64,000 nt of DNA from C-114 sp963745405 (GCA_963745405.1 CAVUWY010000002.1:744001-808000), one strand, 5' to 3'. Shown: positions 8,378-17,320, counted from the stretch's first letter. Numbers and translations are program-made. Notes: generated by a model from the sequence alone, not told the origin.

Positions 8378-9060
8378 ACGAACGGCTCTATCGATCCCGC
8401 TCCGATCGGATGATCGCCGGCGTCGCCGGCGGGCTGGCCGAGCACTTCGATCTCGATCCATCCCTCGTCCGGGTGGCGTGGGTCCTCCTCGCCCTCGTGA
8501 CCGGCGGCATCTTCTTCTTGGCATACATCGTCATGGCGATCGTCGTGCCGGAGGATCCGCTCGACGATCCGGCCTGGGGCGCTCCGTACCGAGCGCCCGG
8601 GCCACCGCCCGGCGGGCCGGCGAGCACCTTCGCATCGACGACGGCCGACCCCTCGGCACCGGCACCCGGAGGCGCGGGCGCCGCGGGAGCCATGCCCGGT
8701 CCCGCGCCGGCCGGGGCGGCTCCGAACGCGACCCCACCCGGTCCCGGAGCAGCCCCGGTCGCCGGTGGCGCGGCGTTCGCAGGGGCGGGTCCCGCGCCGG
8801 GTTCCGCCGGCTGGTCGCACGAGTCGACGCGGGCTCAACGGCGGGCCGAGCGAGATGCCCGGCGGGCGGCTCGTCGCGCCAACGGCAGCCACACGGGCGC
8901 CGCGATCGGCGGGCTGATCCTCATCGTGATCGGCACGTACTTCCTCGTCCGCACGGCCGTGCCCGATCTTCACCTCGAGTGGTTCTGGCCTGCCGCTCTC
9001 GTCCTCTTCGGCGCGATCCTCATCGTCGCCTCGATCCGGCGGGCGCCGCCCGCGCCCTGA
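8374..9060 (+). CDS. PspC-domain membrane protein
   Basis: 228 residues. A PspC domain occupies residues 1-70 (RLYRSRSDRMIAGVAGGLAE, DPSLVRVAWVLLALVTGG), a Pro/Ala/Gly-rich linker follows to about 150, and two C-terminal helices (AIGGLILIVIGTYFLV, FWPAALVLFGAILIVAS) end the protein. PspC-domain proteins sense inner-membrane stress. The GTG start lies inside the stop of the preceding gene, so the LiaF-like and PspC proteins are made together and likely act as one module. Confidence 0.85.
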   Translation: MNERLYRSRSDRMIAGVAGGLAEHFDLDPSLVRVAWVLLALVTGGIFFLAYIVMAIVVPEDPLDDPAWGAPYRAPGPPPGGPASTFASTTADPSAPAPGGAGAAGAMPGPAPAGAAPNATPPGPGAAPVAGGAAFAGAGPAPGSAGWSHESTRAQRRAERDARRAARRANGSHTGAAIGGLILIVIGTYFLVRTAVPDLHLEWFWPAALVLFGAILIVASIRRAPPAP

Positions 9061-9198
9061 GACCGCGACACAGCGGCGGGTTCCACGGGTCCGCCAGGAC
9101 CGGTCGGGTTGGAACCAGCCGACGGGGGTCTGTCTCCGGCGATGGCGTTTGTCGACGGCGCTGGCGCCTGTCGCCGGCGATGACCCCGGCGAGGCCGA

Positions 9199-9588
9199 TC
9201 AGTCCCGGCCGTCGACCTTGAACGCCCGGCGGATGTCGTCCTGGCTGAGGTACCACAGCGTGACGAGCGGCAGGAGGGCGACCGCGAAGCCGTCGACGAA
9301 GCTCTGGGTCGCGATCGCGACGAAGACCGAATCGATGAGCCCGAAGATCGCGACGAAGCTCGTGAACAGCCAGGCCCACGGTCGGGTCGCCCACAGCGCG
9401 TAGGCCGCGGCGATGAAGACGAGGGCCAGGAGGAGGGTCAGCACGCCGTAGAGGAAGACGCCGCTGCCGAGCGAGCCCGGCCCGATGACGACCCAGCCCG
9501 TGAGCTGCAGCCCGACGATGAGGTTCGCCACACCGGCGATGAGGGCGAGGAAGCCGAGGATCGCGACCCCGACCGGTGGACGAAGCAT
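9199..9588 (-). CDS. Small four-helix membrane protein
   Basis: 129 residues with four hydrophobic helices (GVAILGFLALIAGVANLIVGL, FLYGVLTLLLALVFIAAAYAL, WLFTSFVAIFGLIDSVFVAI, FAVALLPLVTLWYL) and a basic C-terminal tail (DDIRRAFKVDGRD). The ATG at 9588 has AAGGGGAG upstream; an earlier in-frame start would add a Pro/Arg-rich non-coding-like stretch. Convergent with the PspC gene, with 138 bases of degenerate GGCGATGGCG-type repeats between them. Function unknown. Confidence 0.65.
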   Translation of the reverse strand: MLRPPVGVAILGFLALIAGVANLIVGLQLTGWVVIGPGSLGSGVFLYGVLTLLLALVFIAAAYALWATRPWAWLFTSFVAIFGLIDSVFVAIATQSFVDGFAVALLPLVTLWYLSQDDIRRAFKVDGRD

Positions 9589-9682
9589 GCGTCTCCCCTT
9601 TCGTCGTACCGCGCCCCGAGCGGCATCCGGCGGTGATGGTAGCGAAGGGGCAAGCCTGACGTACCCCGTCGGGTGCCGGCGG

Positions 9683-9688
9683 TAGGCT
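9683..9688 (+). promoter_or_regulatory. TANNNT -10 box of a probably leaderless gene
   Basis: TAGGCT ends 6 bases before the ATG at 9695, leaving no room for a ribosome site. This spacing puts the transcription start at or next to the A of ATG. No convincing -35 is visible. Confidence 0.5.
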
Positions 9689-9694
9689 TCCGCC

Positions 9695-10372
9695 ATGCCC
9701 GGTTCCGCCGACAGCCCGACGCTCATCGACGCCTACCTCGAGGTGGGGATCAAACGCGTCTTCGCCTCCGCCCTGGCATGGCCCGGCTGGAGCCGCTCGG
9801 GGCGGTCCGAGGAGGCCGCCCTCGATGCGCTCGCCGCGTACGCGCCGCGTTTCTCTCCGGTGGCGGCACGGGCGGGCCTGACGGTGCCGGTCGTCGCGGG
9901 GCCGACGGCCTTCGCGGTCGTCGAGCGGGTGACGGGCAACGCCTCGACCGAGTTCGGCGTCCCGGGGCTCGCCGCGGCAGCCGACCGGGAGCCGCTCGAT
10001 ACCGCCGCGGCCGACCGCCTGGGCCGCCTCGTCGCGGCGGCCTGGACAGACTTCGACGGGATCGTCGCCGCCGCGCCGGCCGGATTGCGCAAGGGTCCCC
10101 GCGGTGGCGGGCGCGACCGCGACAAGATCGTCGCCCACGTACTCGACGCCGAGGGCGCCTACATCCGCAAGCTCGGCCTGCGGACGCCACCGCCGCCGCC
10201 TGGCGACCGGGCGGCGATCGAGGCGCATCGGGCCGCCATCCTCGCGATCCTCGGCCGGCCGACCGACGGATCGGCGCCGGTCGACAACGGCTGGCTCGTC
10301 CCCTATGCGGCCCGACGCATCGCCTGGCACGTCCTCGACCACGGCTGGGAGATCGAGGACCGGACCGGGTAG
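9695..10372 (+). CDS. DinB-like hypothetical protein
   Basis: 225 residues. The C-terminal part (DKIVAHVLDAEGAYIRKLGL, then RRIAWHVLDHGWEIEDR) has paired histidines spaced as in DinB/YfiT-type four-helix bundles that bind a metal and act as thiol-dependent transferases. The N-terminal 110 residues resemble uncharacterised companions of that fold. No Shine-Dalgarno sequence precedes the ATG and a -10 box abuts it, so the messenger is probably leaderless. A strong terminator follows 5 bases after the stop. Confidence 0.6.
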   Translation: MPGSADSPTLIDAYLEVGIKRVFASALAWPGWSRSGRSEEAALDALAAYAPRFSPVAARAGLTVPVVAGPTAFAVVERVTGNASTEFGVPGLAAAADREPLDTAAADRLGRLVAAAWTDFDGIVAAAPAGLRKGPRGGGRDRDKIVAHVLDAEGAYIRKLGLRTPPPPPGDRAAIEAHRAAILAILGRPTDGSAPVDNGWLVPYAARRIAWHVLDHGWEIEDRTG

Positions 10373-10377
10373 ACGGC

Positions 10378-10405
10378 GAAGGCCGGGCATCTCTGCCCGG
10401 CCTTC
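10378..10405 (+). terminator. 12-bp perfect hairpin between convergent genes
   Basis: GAAGGCCGGGCA, loop TCTC, TGCCCGGCCTTC, 5 bases after the DinB-like stop and 20 bases before the end of the convergent small gene. It may serve both strands. Confidence 0.75.
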
Positions 10406-10424
10406 AGGTTCGGCGGCGGAGGAT

Positions 10425-10646
10425 CTATGGGAGCAGCTTTCCCTGCCGATCCCGCGCCTCGAGGAAGAGCAACGCGTTGAGCTCCTTGAGCTTCCACTGC
10501 AGCGCCGCCCCTTCGGGGGTCTGCGTCGGCAGCCCGTTCATGGCGGCGACGATCCGTATCGCATCGGCCATATCGACGCCCTTCCGGACCAGGGCGATGA
10601 CATCCTGCATGGGCGGTCGTCTCGTGACGACTTCCCTGCCGGGCAC
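10425..10646 (-). CDS. Small hypothetical protein
   Basis: 73 residues from a GTG with GGGAG about 9 bases upstream; an internal ATG at codon 13 is the alternative. Predicted mostly helical (QDVIALVRKGVDMADAIRIV, ALQWKLKELNALLFLEARD) with no known motif. It stands between the terminator at 10378-10405 and the VWA gene upstream on the same strand. Function unknown. Confidence 0.55.
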   Translation of the reverse strand: MPGREVVTRRPPMQDVIALVRKGVDMADAIRIVAAMNGLPTQTPEGAALQWKLKELNALLFLEARDRQGKLLP

Positions 10647-10736
10647 GGAGGTGCTCCCTTCTATCGCGGAGACGGGCCGTGAGACCCGCCTCGGGGTGGG
10701 GATCGGCGCGACCAGGTGGCCGGCCGTGACGACTGC

Positions 10737-11747
10737 CTACGGCAGCCGCGAGAACCAGACCAGCGAGCCGACCCCGGCGATGACGGCAGCGGCGAGCGCA
10801 CCGCCGACCATCCAGTCGGTGATCTCGCGGTCCTCGTGCGACGTCCCGACGGCCGATCCGATGGCTCCGTAGGCCGCCTGGAGCTCCTCTGCCGATGCGG
10901 CCTGGAAGAACTTGCCGCCGGTCGTGTCGGCGACCGCCTTGAGGGCGTTGGAGTCGACCGGGACCGGGATCGTCTGGCCCTGGACCGTGACGGTGCCGTT
11001 CGGCGTGCCGAAGGCGATGGTCGAGACGGTCACCCCGTCGGCCTTGGCCTGGGCGGCCGCCTCCGAGTCGGGCCGGCCGACGGTCGTCATGCCGTCTGAC
11101 AGCAGGACGATGCTCCCGGCCGCCGGTGTCGTACCTCCTCCGGGTGACGAGGGATCACCCGACGACGCACCGGCGGCCGGGGCGGCGGATGCGGCCGCCG
11201 TGGACCCCGGCGCCACTTTCGGAAGTTCCGCCAGGCTGGCGTAGATCGCCTCGCCGATGGCCGTGCCCGGTCCGAGCTGGAGGTTGTCGATCGCGCTGCG
11301 GACGAGGGCGTGGTCGGACGTCGGGGCGGTGACGACCCGGGCTGAGCCCGAGAACGCGACGAGGCCGATCCGCGTCCCGGCGGGGACGATGTCGAGGAAC
11401 CGGGTGGCCGCGTCCTGGGCGGCCTTGAGCCGGCTCGGCGAGACGTCCGTCGCGTTCATCGAGTAGGAGACGTCGATGGCGAGCATGATCGTCGGCTTCT
11501 CGGAGACATCCATCGCCAGGGCCGGCCGCGCCGCTCCGACGACGAGGAGGAGGACGGCGGCGAGGTAGGCGACGGCCGGCAGGTGACGGCGCCAGCCCGG
11601 GCGATCCGGGGCGACCGTGTCGAGGAGCTCGGTCGCACTGAACCGGAGGGCGTACTTCGTGCGCCGCCGCTGCAACAGGAGGTAGCCGGCGACGAGGAGG
11701 ATCGGGACGACGATGAGCGCGAGGCGCTCCGGAGAAAGGAATGTCAT
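10737..11747 (-). CDS. Von Willebrand factor A membrane protein (BatA-like)
   Basis: 336 residues. Two N-terminal helices, then a VWA domain whose metal site (MIDAS) is intact: IDVSYSMNATD near residue 91, the conserved Thr region and VLLSDGMT. A C-terminal helix (VGGALAAAVIAGVGSLVWF) anchors the other end, the BatA/BatB layout. An Ala/Ser/Gly-rich insertion of about 35 residues interrupts the VWA domain. VWA proteins beside MoxR and DUF58 act with the ATPase in metal-dependent assembly of envelope or enzyme complexes. ATG overlaps the DUF58 stop (ATGA). Confidence 0.85.
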   Translation of the reverse strand: MTFLSPERLALIVVPILLVAGYLLLQRRRTKYALRFSATELLDTVAPDRPGWRRHLPAVAYLAAVLLLVVGAARPALAMDVSEKPTIMLAIDVSYSMNATDVSPSRLKAAQDAATRFLDIVPAGTRIGLVAFSGSARVVTAPTSDHALVRSAIDNLQLGPGTAIGEAIYASLAELPKVAPGSTAAASAAPAAGASSGDPSSPGGGTTPAAGSIVLLSDGMTTVGRPDSEAAAQAKADGVTVSTIAFGTPNGTVTVQGQTIPVPVDSNALKAVADTTGGKFFQAASAEELQAAYGAIGSAVGTSHEDREITDWMVGGALAAAVIAGVGSLVWFSRLP

Positions 11748-12673
11748 GAGAGGCCTCCAGCGGGGCGAGCGACCGCTCGACCCCGCGCCCGCGCCCGTCG
11801 GCGCTGCTCGAGGAAACGGATGAGGGGGTCGACCCACGGGCGGTCGGTGGTCAGGCGGAGGTGCTCGGCACCGGCCCGTCCGACCGCCGCGGCGATGCCG
11901 ATGCGCTGCCGATCGGCGGCCGCCGCGAAGGCGGCCCGAAGCTCGGGCCGGCCCGTATCGACCGTCCGCCGGCGGCCGGTCTCGGCGTCGGCGATGGTGA
12001 TGAAGCCGGCGTCCGGCAGTCGCAGGTCGCGCCGGTCGATGAGCTCGACCGCGATGACGTCGTGTCGCTGGGCCAGCCGGGCGAGGGGTCGCTCCCACGT
12101 GGTCGGACCCATGAAGTCGGAGATGACGACGGCCAGGCCGCGGCGGCGGCCGAGGTGATCGAGCCGCTCGATGGCTGCGCCGAGGTCGGCGCCACCACCG
12201 ATGGTGGAGAGCTGTTCGGCTCGATAGAGAACGGCAGCCAGGTGGGCACGACCGGCCTTGATGGGGATCGCGACCGGGCCGTCGCCGGTCAGGCAGACGA
12301 CGCCGAGGCGATCGTGGCCGCGGGTTGCAAGGGTGCCGATCGCCGCGAGGACCGCGTTGGCGAGGTCGATCTTGCGCCAGCCTGCCGTCCCGAAGTCGAG
12401 GCTGCCGGTGAGGTCGATGAGGACGGTCACGTCGAGCTCGCGCTCGGCGATGGCATCGCGAACGTAGGGGATCTCGGTCCGGGCCGTGACGGTCCAGTCG
12501 ATCCGCCTGACGTCGTCGCCCGGCACGTACGGCCGGGCCTCCCCGGCCTCGATGCCGTGGCCGGCCAGGAGGGAGAGGTGGTCTCCCTCCCGGACGCCGT
12601 GGACACGCCGACCGATGGCGAGCTCGACCCGCCGGAGCAGGTCGGCCCGCGCACCGCGTCGAGGGTGGTCCAT
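11744..12673 (-). CDS. DUF58 protein
   Basis: 309 residues. The DUF58 signature GDDVRRIDW near residue 53 is followed by a VWA-like fold (DVTVLIDLTGSLDFG, GLAVVISDFMG). DUF58 proteins are invariant partners of MoxR ATPases and membrane VWA proteins. It lies 12 bases after MoxR and overlaps the downstream VWA gene by 4 bases, so this is one operon with both. Confidence 0.9.
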   Translation of the reverse strand: MDHPRRGARADLLRRVELAIGRRVHGVREGDHLSLLAGHGIEAGEARPYVPGDDVRRIDWTVTARTEIPYVRDAIAERELDVTVLIDLTGSLDFGTAGWRKIDLANAVLAAIGTLATRGHDRLGVVCLTGDGPVAIPIKAGRAHLAAVLYRAEQLSTIGGGADLGAAIERLDHLGRRRGLAVVISDFMGPTTWERPLARLAQRHDVIAVELIDRRDLRLPDAGFITIADAETGRRRTVDTGRPELRAAFAAAADRQRIGIAAAVGRAGAEHLRLTTDRPWVDPLIRFLEQRRRARARGRAVARPAGGLS

Positions 12674-12684
12674 CAGTCGGCCGC

Positions 12685-13908
12685 TCAGGCCTGGACCGGC
12701 CGCTCGGCGAACGCCGTATCGGTCGGGCCCGGGAGGACCGGAGCCGCCCAGACCGGCGGCGTCGCCGGCAAGGCCGGGCTCGCCGGGGTCGTCGGCGGGG
12801 CGACCGGCGCGATCGAGGCGCCGAAGACCGGAGCCGGAGCGGCGATCGGAGCCGGGGCGGCCGCGACCGGGGCGCCGACGACCGGAGCCGGAGCGGCGAC
12901 CTGACCCCCGACGATCCCCGGGGCGCCCGACCAGGTCACCGGCACGGCCGGCGCCCAGACACGCGACAGGAGACCGACGAGGAGGTCGTCGATGGTCAGG
13001 CCCTCGGCGAGGGCCCGGTAGGAAAGGACGAGGCGGAGGTTGAGGACGTCGTAGGCGACGTCGTAGACATCCTGCGGGACCGCTCGATCGCGGCCGCGGA
13101 GGAGGGCCAGCGCCTTGGCGGCCCGGACGAGTCCGAGGCTGGCCCGGGGGCTGGCTCCGTACTCGAGGAGGCCGGCCATCCGCGGCAGGCCGTGAGCGGC
13201 CGGGTCGCGGGTGGCGAGGACGAGGCGGATCGCGTAGTCGGAAGTCGCTTCATCCATCTCGACCGCCCGGGCCGCCGCCTGGAGGGCGACGACATCCTCG
13301 GGGTCGAGGAGCCGCGCGACGACCGGCGCCTGGTCCTCGAAGCGGTGGACGATCTGCCGCTCCTCGGCCGGGGTCGGATAGTCGACCGGGATGCGCATGA
13401 GGAACCGGTCCCGCTGCGCCTCCGGGAGCGGATAGACGCCCTCGGACTCGATGGGGTTCTGGGTCGCCACGACGAGGAACGGCCGCGGGGCCAGCATCGT
13501 CCGGCCACCGACGGTGACCTGCCGCTCCTGCATCACTTCGAGCAGGGCGGACTGGACCTTGGCCGGGGCCCGGTTGATCTCGTCGGCGAGGACGATGTTG
13601 GCGATGATCGGGCCCGGCTCGACGTCGAACGTCTCGCTCGACGGCCGGTAGATCCGGGTGCCGACGATGTCGGCCGGGATCAGGTCGGCGGTGAACTGGA
13701 TCCGGGAGAAGGTCCCGCCGAGGACCCGGGCGAGGGTCGCCAGGGTGAGCGTCTTGCCGAGGCCGGGGACGCCCTCGAGGAGGCAGTGCCCTTCGGCGAG
13801 GACCGTCGTCAGGAGCCGATCGACCATCCGTTCCTGGCCGACGACGACTCGCTGGAGCTCGAGGCGGACCTGCTGGAGTCGGACGTGGGGGAGTTCGCGC
13901 TCGTTCAC
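12685..13908 (-). CDS. MoxR-family AAA+ ATPase
   Basis: 407 residues from a GTG overlapping the HtrA stop (GTGA). Walker A GVPGLGKT lies at residues 46-53, Walker B is VLADEINRAPAKVQSAL, sensor 1 is ATQNP, and the lid domain (GASPRASLGLVRAAKALALL) ends near residue 320. MoxR ATPases act as chaperones for VWA clients. Unusual: about 85 residues of Ala/Pro/Val-rich low complexity follow the lid, absent from most MoxR proteins, possibly a flexible tether. An in-frame earlier start (13971) would overlap HtrA widely and is less likely. Confidence 0.9.
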   Translation of the reverse strand: MNERELPHVRLQQVRLELQRVVVGQERMVDRLLTTVLAEGHCLLEGVPGLGKTLTLATLARVLGGTFSRIQFTADLIPADIVGTRIYRPSSETFDVEPGPIIANIVLADEINRAPAKVQSALLEVMQERQVTVGGRTMLAPRPFLVVATQNPIESEGVYPLPEAQRDRFLMRIPVDYPTPAEERQIVHRFEDQAPVVARLLDPEDVVALQAAARAVEMDEATSDYAIRLVLATRDPAAHGLPRMAGLLEYGASPRASLGLVRAAKALALLRGRDRAVPQDVYDVAYDVLNLRLVLSYRALAEGLTIDDLLVGLLSRVWAPAVPVTWSGAPGIVGGQVAAPAPVVGAPVAAAPAPIAAPAPVFGASIAPVAPPTTPASPALPATPPVWAAPVLPGPTDTAFAERPVQA

Positions 13909-15206
13909 TGTCCGCTCCCATTCGTGCCCGGCTGCTGCTGGGATCCGTCGTTCAGGAACTGGTTGAGCCACTGGAGCATCTGCTGGAGGCTCGGATCGTT
14001 CGTGCCGCCACCGAAGCCGAAGGGGTCGGTCGGATCGGTCTGGCCGCCCTGGCCACCCTGCCCGCCGAATGGGTTCGTCCCGCCGAAGGGGTTCGTCCCG
14101 CCGAAGGGGTTCGTCCCGCCGAAGGGATCGGTGCCGTTGCCGGTGCCGTTCGGGTCCGTGCCGTTGCCGGTGCCGTTCGGGTTCGTGCCGTTGCCGTTGC
14201 CGTTCGGGTTCGTGCCGTTACCCTGCGCCAGGCCCTGGCTCGTGCCGTCCTTGACCTTCTGGAGCAGCGCCGCGGCCTCGTTGATCGGCACCGCGAAGCC
14301 GACGCCGTTGCTGCCGCCGGACGCGCTGGCGATGGCGTCATCGATGCCGATGACCGCACCGGTCCGGTCGGACAGCGGGCCGCCGCTGTTGCCGGGGTTG
14401 ATCGGCGCATCGGTCTGGATGAGGCCGCTCATCGGGCCTTCCTCGGTCGTGATCGACCGGTTGAGGGCGCTGACGATCCCGTTGGTGACCGTCTGGTCGA
14501 GGCCGAACGGGCTGCCGACCGCGATGACGATCTGGCCGACGCGGACCTTGTCGCTGTCGGCGAGGGGGAGCGCCGGCAGGTCGGTCCGGGAGATCTGGAC
14601 GACCGCCGAGTCGATCGACTTGTCGACGGCGACGACGGTGCCCGGGGTGGTCGAGCCGTCGGGCAGCTTGATGGTGACCTGGCTCGAGGTCCCGACGACG
14701 TGGGCGGCGGTGAGGATGAGGCCCGAGGAGTCGGCGATGAAGCCGGCTCCGAGGCCCTGCTGGGTCTCGATCTGGACGACCGACGGGAGGAGCTTCGCCG
14801 CGGTGTCGGCGATCGGCTCCGACCCGGAGGGATCGCTGTTCGAGCCGCTACCCGCCTGGTTCTGATCCTGCGGGGCGGTCGAGGGGGCGGGCTGGCCGCC
14901 GTTGTTGTTCGGGTTCGGAGTGGTCGTCGGTGCCTGGCCGAGCGCGCCGGCCGAGGAGCCGTGGTTCGGGTCGAGGGCGACGGCGGCGGAGCCGATGACG
15001 AGCACGGCCGCGAGGGTGCCGACGCCGACGGCGGCCAGCTTCTTGCGGCGCGGGCCGGTCCGCCGCGGTGCGGCCGCGGCAGCCGCCACGGCCATCGGGG
15101 CTGCGGCGGGCTGCGCGGCGTTCGGCACCGGGCCGAGCGGCGGCGTGGGCGGCAGGTCCCGCCAGGTCAGATGCGGGCGCTCGACGCTCGCGTTGGGATC
15201 GTCCAT
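13905..15206 (-). CDS. HtrA-like membrane serine protease without PDZ domain
   Basis: 433 residues: cytoplasmic Pro/Ala-rich N terminus, one membrane helix (residues 58-78), Asn/Gln/Pro linker, then a trypsin-like domain with an apparently intact triad: His169 (TAAHVVG), Asp199 (SIDSAVV) and Ser274 (PGNSGGPL). Where HtrA/DegP carry a PDZ domain, this protein has Asn-Gly-Thr and GGTNPF repeats followed by a Gln/Asn-rich end. Expected role: envelope protein quality control or processing. First gene of the HtrA-MoxR-DUF58-VWA run. Confidence 0.85.
   Translation of the reverse strand: MDDPNASVERPHLTWRDLPPTPPLGPVPNAAQPAAAPMAVAAAAAAPRRTGPRRKKLAAVGVGTLAAVLVIGSAAVALDPNHGSSAGALGQAPTTTPNPNNNGGQPAPSTAPQDQNQAGSGSNSDPSGSEPIADTAAKLLPSVVQIETQQGLGAGFIADSSGLILTAAHVVGTSSQVTIKLPDGSTTPGTVVAVDKSIDSAVVQISRTDLPALPLADSDKVRVGQIVIAVGSPFGLDQTVTNGIVSALNRSITTEEGPMSGLIQTDAPINPGNSGGPLSDRTGAVIGIDDAIASASGGSNGVGFAVPINEAAALLQKVKDGTSQGLAQGNGTNPNGNGNGTNPNGTGNGTDPNGTGNGTDPFGGTNPFGGTNPFGGTNPFGGQGGQGGQTDPTDPFGFGGGTNDPSLQQMLQWLNQFLNDGSQQQPGTNGSGQ
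14062..14214 (-). repeat. Tandem 18-bp and 27-bp coding repeats in the HtrA tail
   Basis: Four 18-base units (consensus CCGCCGAAGGGGTTCGTC on the plus strand) at 14062-14133 encode GGTNPF/GGTDPF. Three 27-base units at 14134-14214 encode NGTGNGTDP-type repeats. Near-identity of the units points to recent slippage expansion and likely strain-to-strain length variation. Confidence 0.85.
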
Positions 15207-15358
15207 GGTGCGTGCCTCCAGGGCAGTGAATCAGTCCTGGGACGGACCGTAGCCGGGGGGCACTAACGGGAGCCTTCGGTCCACATAAGGACGAGATAAA
15301 GGCCCGGCGGGGACAGCAGCCGGCGGACGGCAGGGCGGCGGGCGGGCCCGCCGGCGCC

Positions 15359-16624
15359 TCAGAAAGCCGCGGCGAGTCCCGGCTGGAAGGACCCGCCGGC
15401 CGGTGTGACGATCGCCGTCCAGAGCGGATCCGCCGTCGAGGCGAGTTCGTCGCGGGAGATCGCTCCCGGCGCCCAGGTCGGGATCCAGATCGTGAAGCTC
15501 GCGCCGGCGCCCGGCACGGACGTCAGGCGGACCGTCCCGTCGTGGGCCTCGGCCAACTGCCGGACGAGGGCAAGGCCGAGCCCGGCGCCGGCACCCGGCT
15601 CGACCGGCGCGCCGTCGCGCCATGCCCGCCGGAAGACGAGGTCCTGGTCCTCGGCCCGGATCCCCGGCCCGAAGTCGCGGACGCCGAACCACACCCAGCC
15701 GTCCTGCCTGCCCCCGGCGACGAGGATCGGACTGCCGGCCGGCGAGACGCGGACCGCGTTGGCCACGAGGTTGGCGAGGCCACGGCGGAGGGCCTCGCGG
15801 TCGGCCCGGACGACGAGGCCGGGGAAGGCGTTCGACGTGATGGTCACGCCCGTCCTGGCGGCGACGGCCCGGTATTCCTGGGCGGTCTCGTCGACGACGG
15901 TGGCGACATCGACCGGGTCGTTGTCGAGCCGCAGCGACTCGTGACGGACGAAGGCGAGGAGCTCGTCGACCGTGCGGGCCATCCGTTCCGTAGCGCGACG
16001 GGAGACCTCGGCGGCCGTCCGCAGGCCCTCGACGTCGTCGGGCGTGGCGAGGGCGACATCGAGGCTCGTTCGGGTGGTAGCGAGGGGGTTCCGCAACTCG
16101 TGCGAGGCGTCCTCGACGAAGCGTCGCTGGGCGGCAGCGTTGCGCTCGAGTCGCTCGAGCATCGCGTCGAAGGTGTCGGCCATCCGGCGCAGCTCGTCGT
16201 CGGGCCCGCGAAGGTCGATCCGCCGGGTAAGGTCGGTCGCGTTGATCTCGCGGACGACGTCGGTGATCCGGTCGATCGGGCGAAGGACCCGGCCGGCGAT
16301 CACCCAGCCGACGAGGAAGCTGATCGGCAGGAGGGCGACGATCCCGACGAGTGAGATCAGGCGGAGGTTGTCGAGCGTCGCCTGGTTGATGAGGGCCGCC
16401 GCGTCGGTGATGGCCTGGTCGATCCTGATGTCCGGCGGCAGGCCGAACAGCAGCAGGCTCGGGTCGTGGATGATCGTCGTCGAGACGACCTGTGGCGGGG
16501 TGAGCAGCTGCGCGGCGGCGATGTTGACCGCCCCGATGAGCAGCGTCGTGACGCCGAACAGGGCCAGCGAATACTGGGTCGCGATCCGCGCCCGGACGGA
16601 GCGGAGCGGAGCGGGCAGCCGCAT
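15359..16624 (-). CDS. Sensor histidine kinase
   Basis: 421 residues. Two membrane helices (about 17-40 and 88-110) enclose a small extracytoplasmic loop, then a HAMP region (VLRPIDRITDVVREI), the dimerisation domain with phospho-acceptor His175 (DASHELRNPLA), and the HATPase domain (LVANAVRVSP, GVRDFGPGI, GAGAGLGLALV). A 40-residue extension follows the catalytic domain. It sits 3 bases after the response regulator and forms a two-component system with it. The signal is unknown; proximity to the HtrA-MoxR block suggests envelope stress, as inference. Confidence 0.9.
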   Translation of the reverse strand: MRLPAPLRSVRARIATQYSLALFGVTTLLIGAVNIAAAQLLTPPQVVSTTIIHDPSLLLFGLPPDIRIDQAITDAAALINQATLDNLRLISLVGIVALLPISFLVGWVIAGRVLRPIDRITDVVREINATDLTRRIDLRGPDDELRRMADTFDAMLERLERNAAAQRRFVEDASHELRNPLATTRTSLDVALATPDDVEGLRTAAEVSRRATERMARTVDELLAFVRHESLRLDNDPVDVATVVDETAQEYRAVAARTGVTITSNAFPGLVVRADREALRRGLANLVANAVRVSPAGSPILVAGGRQDGWVWFGVRDFGPGIRAEDQDLVFRRAWRDGAPVEPGAGAGLGLALVRQLAEAHDGTVRLTSVPGAGASFTIWIPTWAPGAISRDELASTADPLWTAIVTPAGGSFQPGLAAAF

Positions 16625-16627
16625 CGG

Positions 16628-17320
16628 TCAGCCGACGTCGGCGAGGCGATAGCCGACGCCGTTGACGGTGGCGATCGGCTGGGTTCCGCCGGAACCCTCG
16701 AGCTTGCGTCGGAGGTTGCTGATCGTCACCCGGACCGTGTTCGTGAATGGATCGGCCTGCTCGTCCCAGACGTGCTCGAGCAGTCGCTCCGGGGTGAGGA
16801 CCTGGCCGGCATGGAGCATCAGGTAGCGAAGGAGCGCGAATTCCTTGGGGGTGAGGTCGACCCGCTTGCCGTTGCGGCGGGCTTCGTAGCGGGCGGCGTC
16901 GAGCTCGAGCGCTCCGAGCCGGATGACCGCGCCGGGATTGACCGAGTCGCGCCGCAGGAGCGCTCGAACGCGGGCGCACAGCTCGGACAGGCTGTAGGGC
17001 TTGGCCACGTAGTCATCGGCCCCGTCGTCGAGCCCGGCCACGCGATCGTCCAGCCCGTTGCGGGCGGTGATCATGAGGATGCGCGGCGCCGGCGCGCCGG
17101 GGACCGCGGCACTGCCGTCGCGGATGGCCCGGCAGACCTCGCGGCCGTCCATGTCCGGCAGCCCGAGGTCGAGGCAGACGAGGTCGTAGGACGTCGTCGA
17201 GAGGCGCTCGAGCGCCGAGTCGCCGTCGGGGGCCAGGTCGACCGCATAGCCCTCGCGGCGCAGGCCCACTTGCAGGGCGGCGGCGAGGTCGGCTTCGTCT
17301 TCTACGATCAAGAGGCGCAC
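16628..17320 (-). CDS. OmpR/PhoB-type response regulator
   Basis: 230 residues, GTG start (MRLLIVEDEADL). Receiver domain with phospho-acceptor Asp51 (LDLGLPDMDG) and Lys107 (VAKPYS); winged-helix DNA-binding domain from about 135 (LTPKEFALLRYLM, VRVTISNLRRKL, VNGVGYRL). Phosphorylated by the kinase encoded just downstream, it would control transcription. The promoter lies in the 194 bases shared with the divergent META-domain gene, which is therefore a candidate target. Confidence 0.9.
   Translation of the reverse strand: MRLLIVEDEADLAAALQVGLRREGYAVDLAPDGDSALERLSTTSYDLVCLDLGLPDMDGREVCRAIRDGSAAVPGAPAPRILMITARNGLDDRVAGLDDGADDYVAKPYSLSELCARVRALLRRDSVNPGAVIRLGALELDAARYEARRNGKRVDLTPKEFALLRYLMLHAGQVLTPERLLEHVWDEQADPFTNTVRVTISNLRRKLEGSGGTQPIATVNGVGYRLADVG

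Noticed and set aside
14062..14214. Tandem repeats considered as a CRISPR array
   Set aside because: Units are contiguous with no spacers, keep reading frame and encode the HtrA tail.
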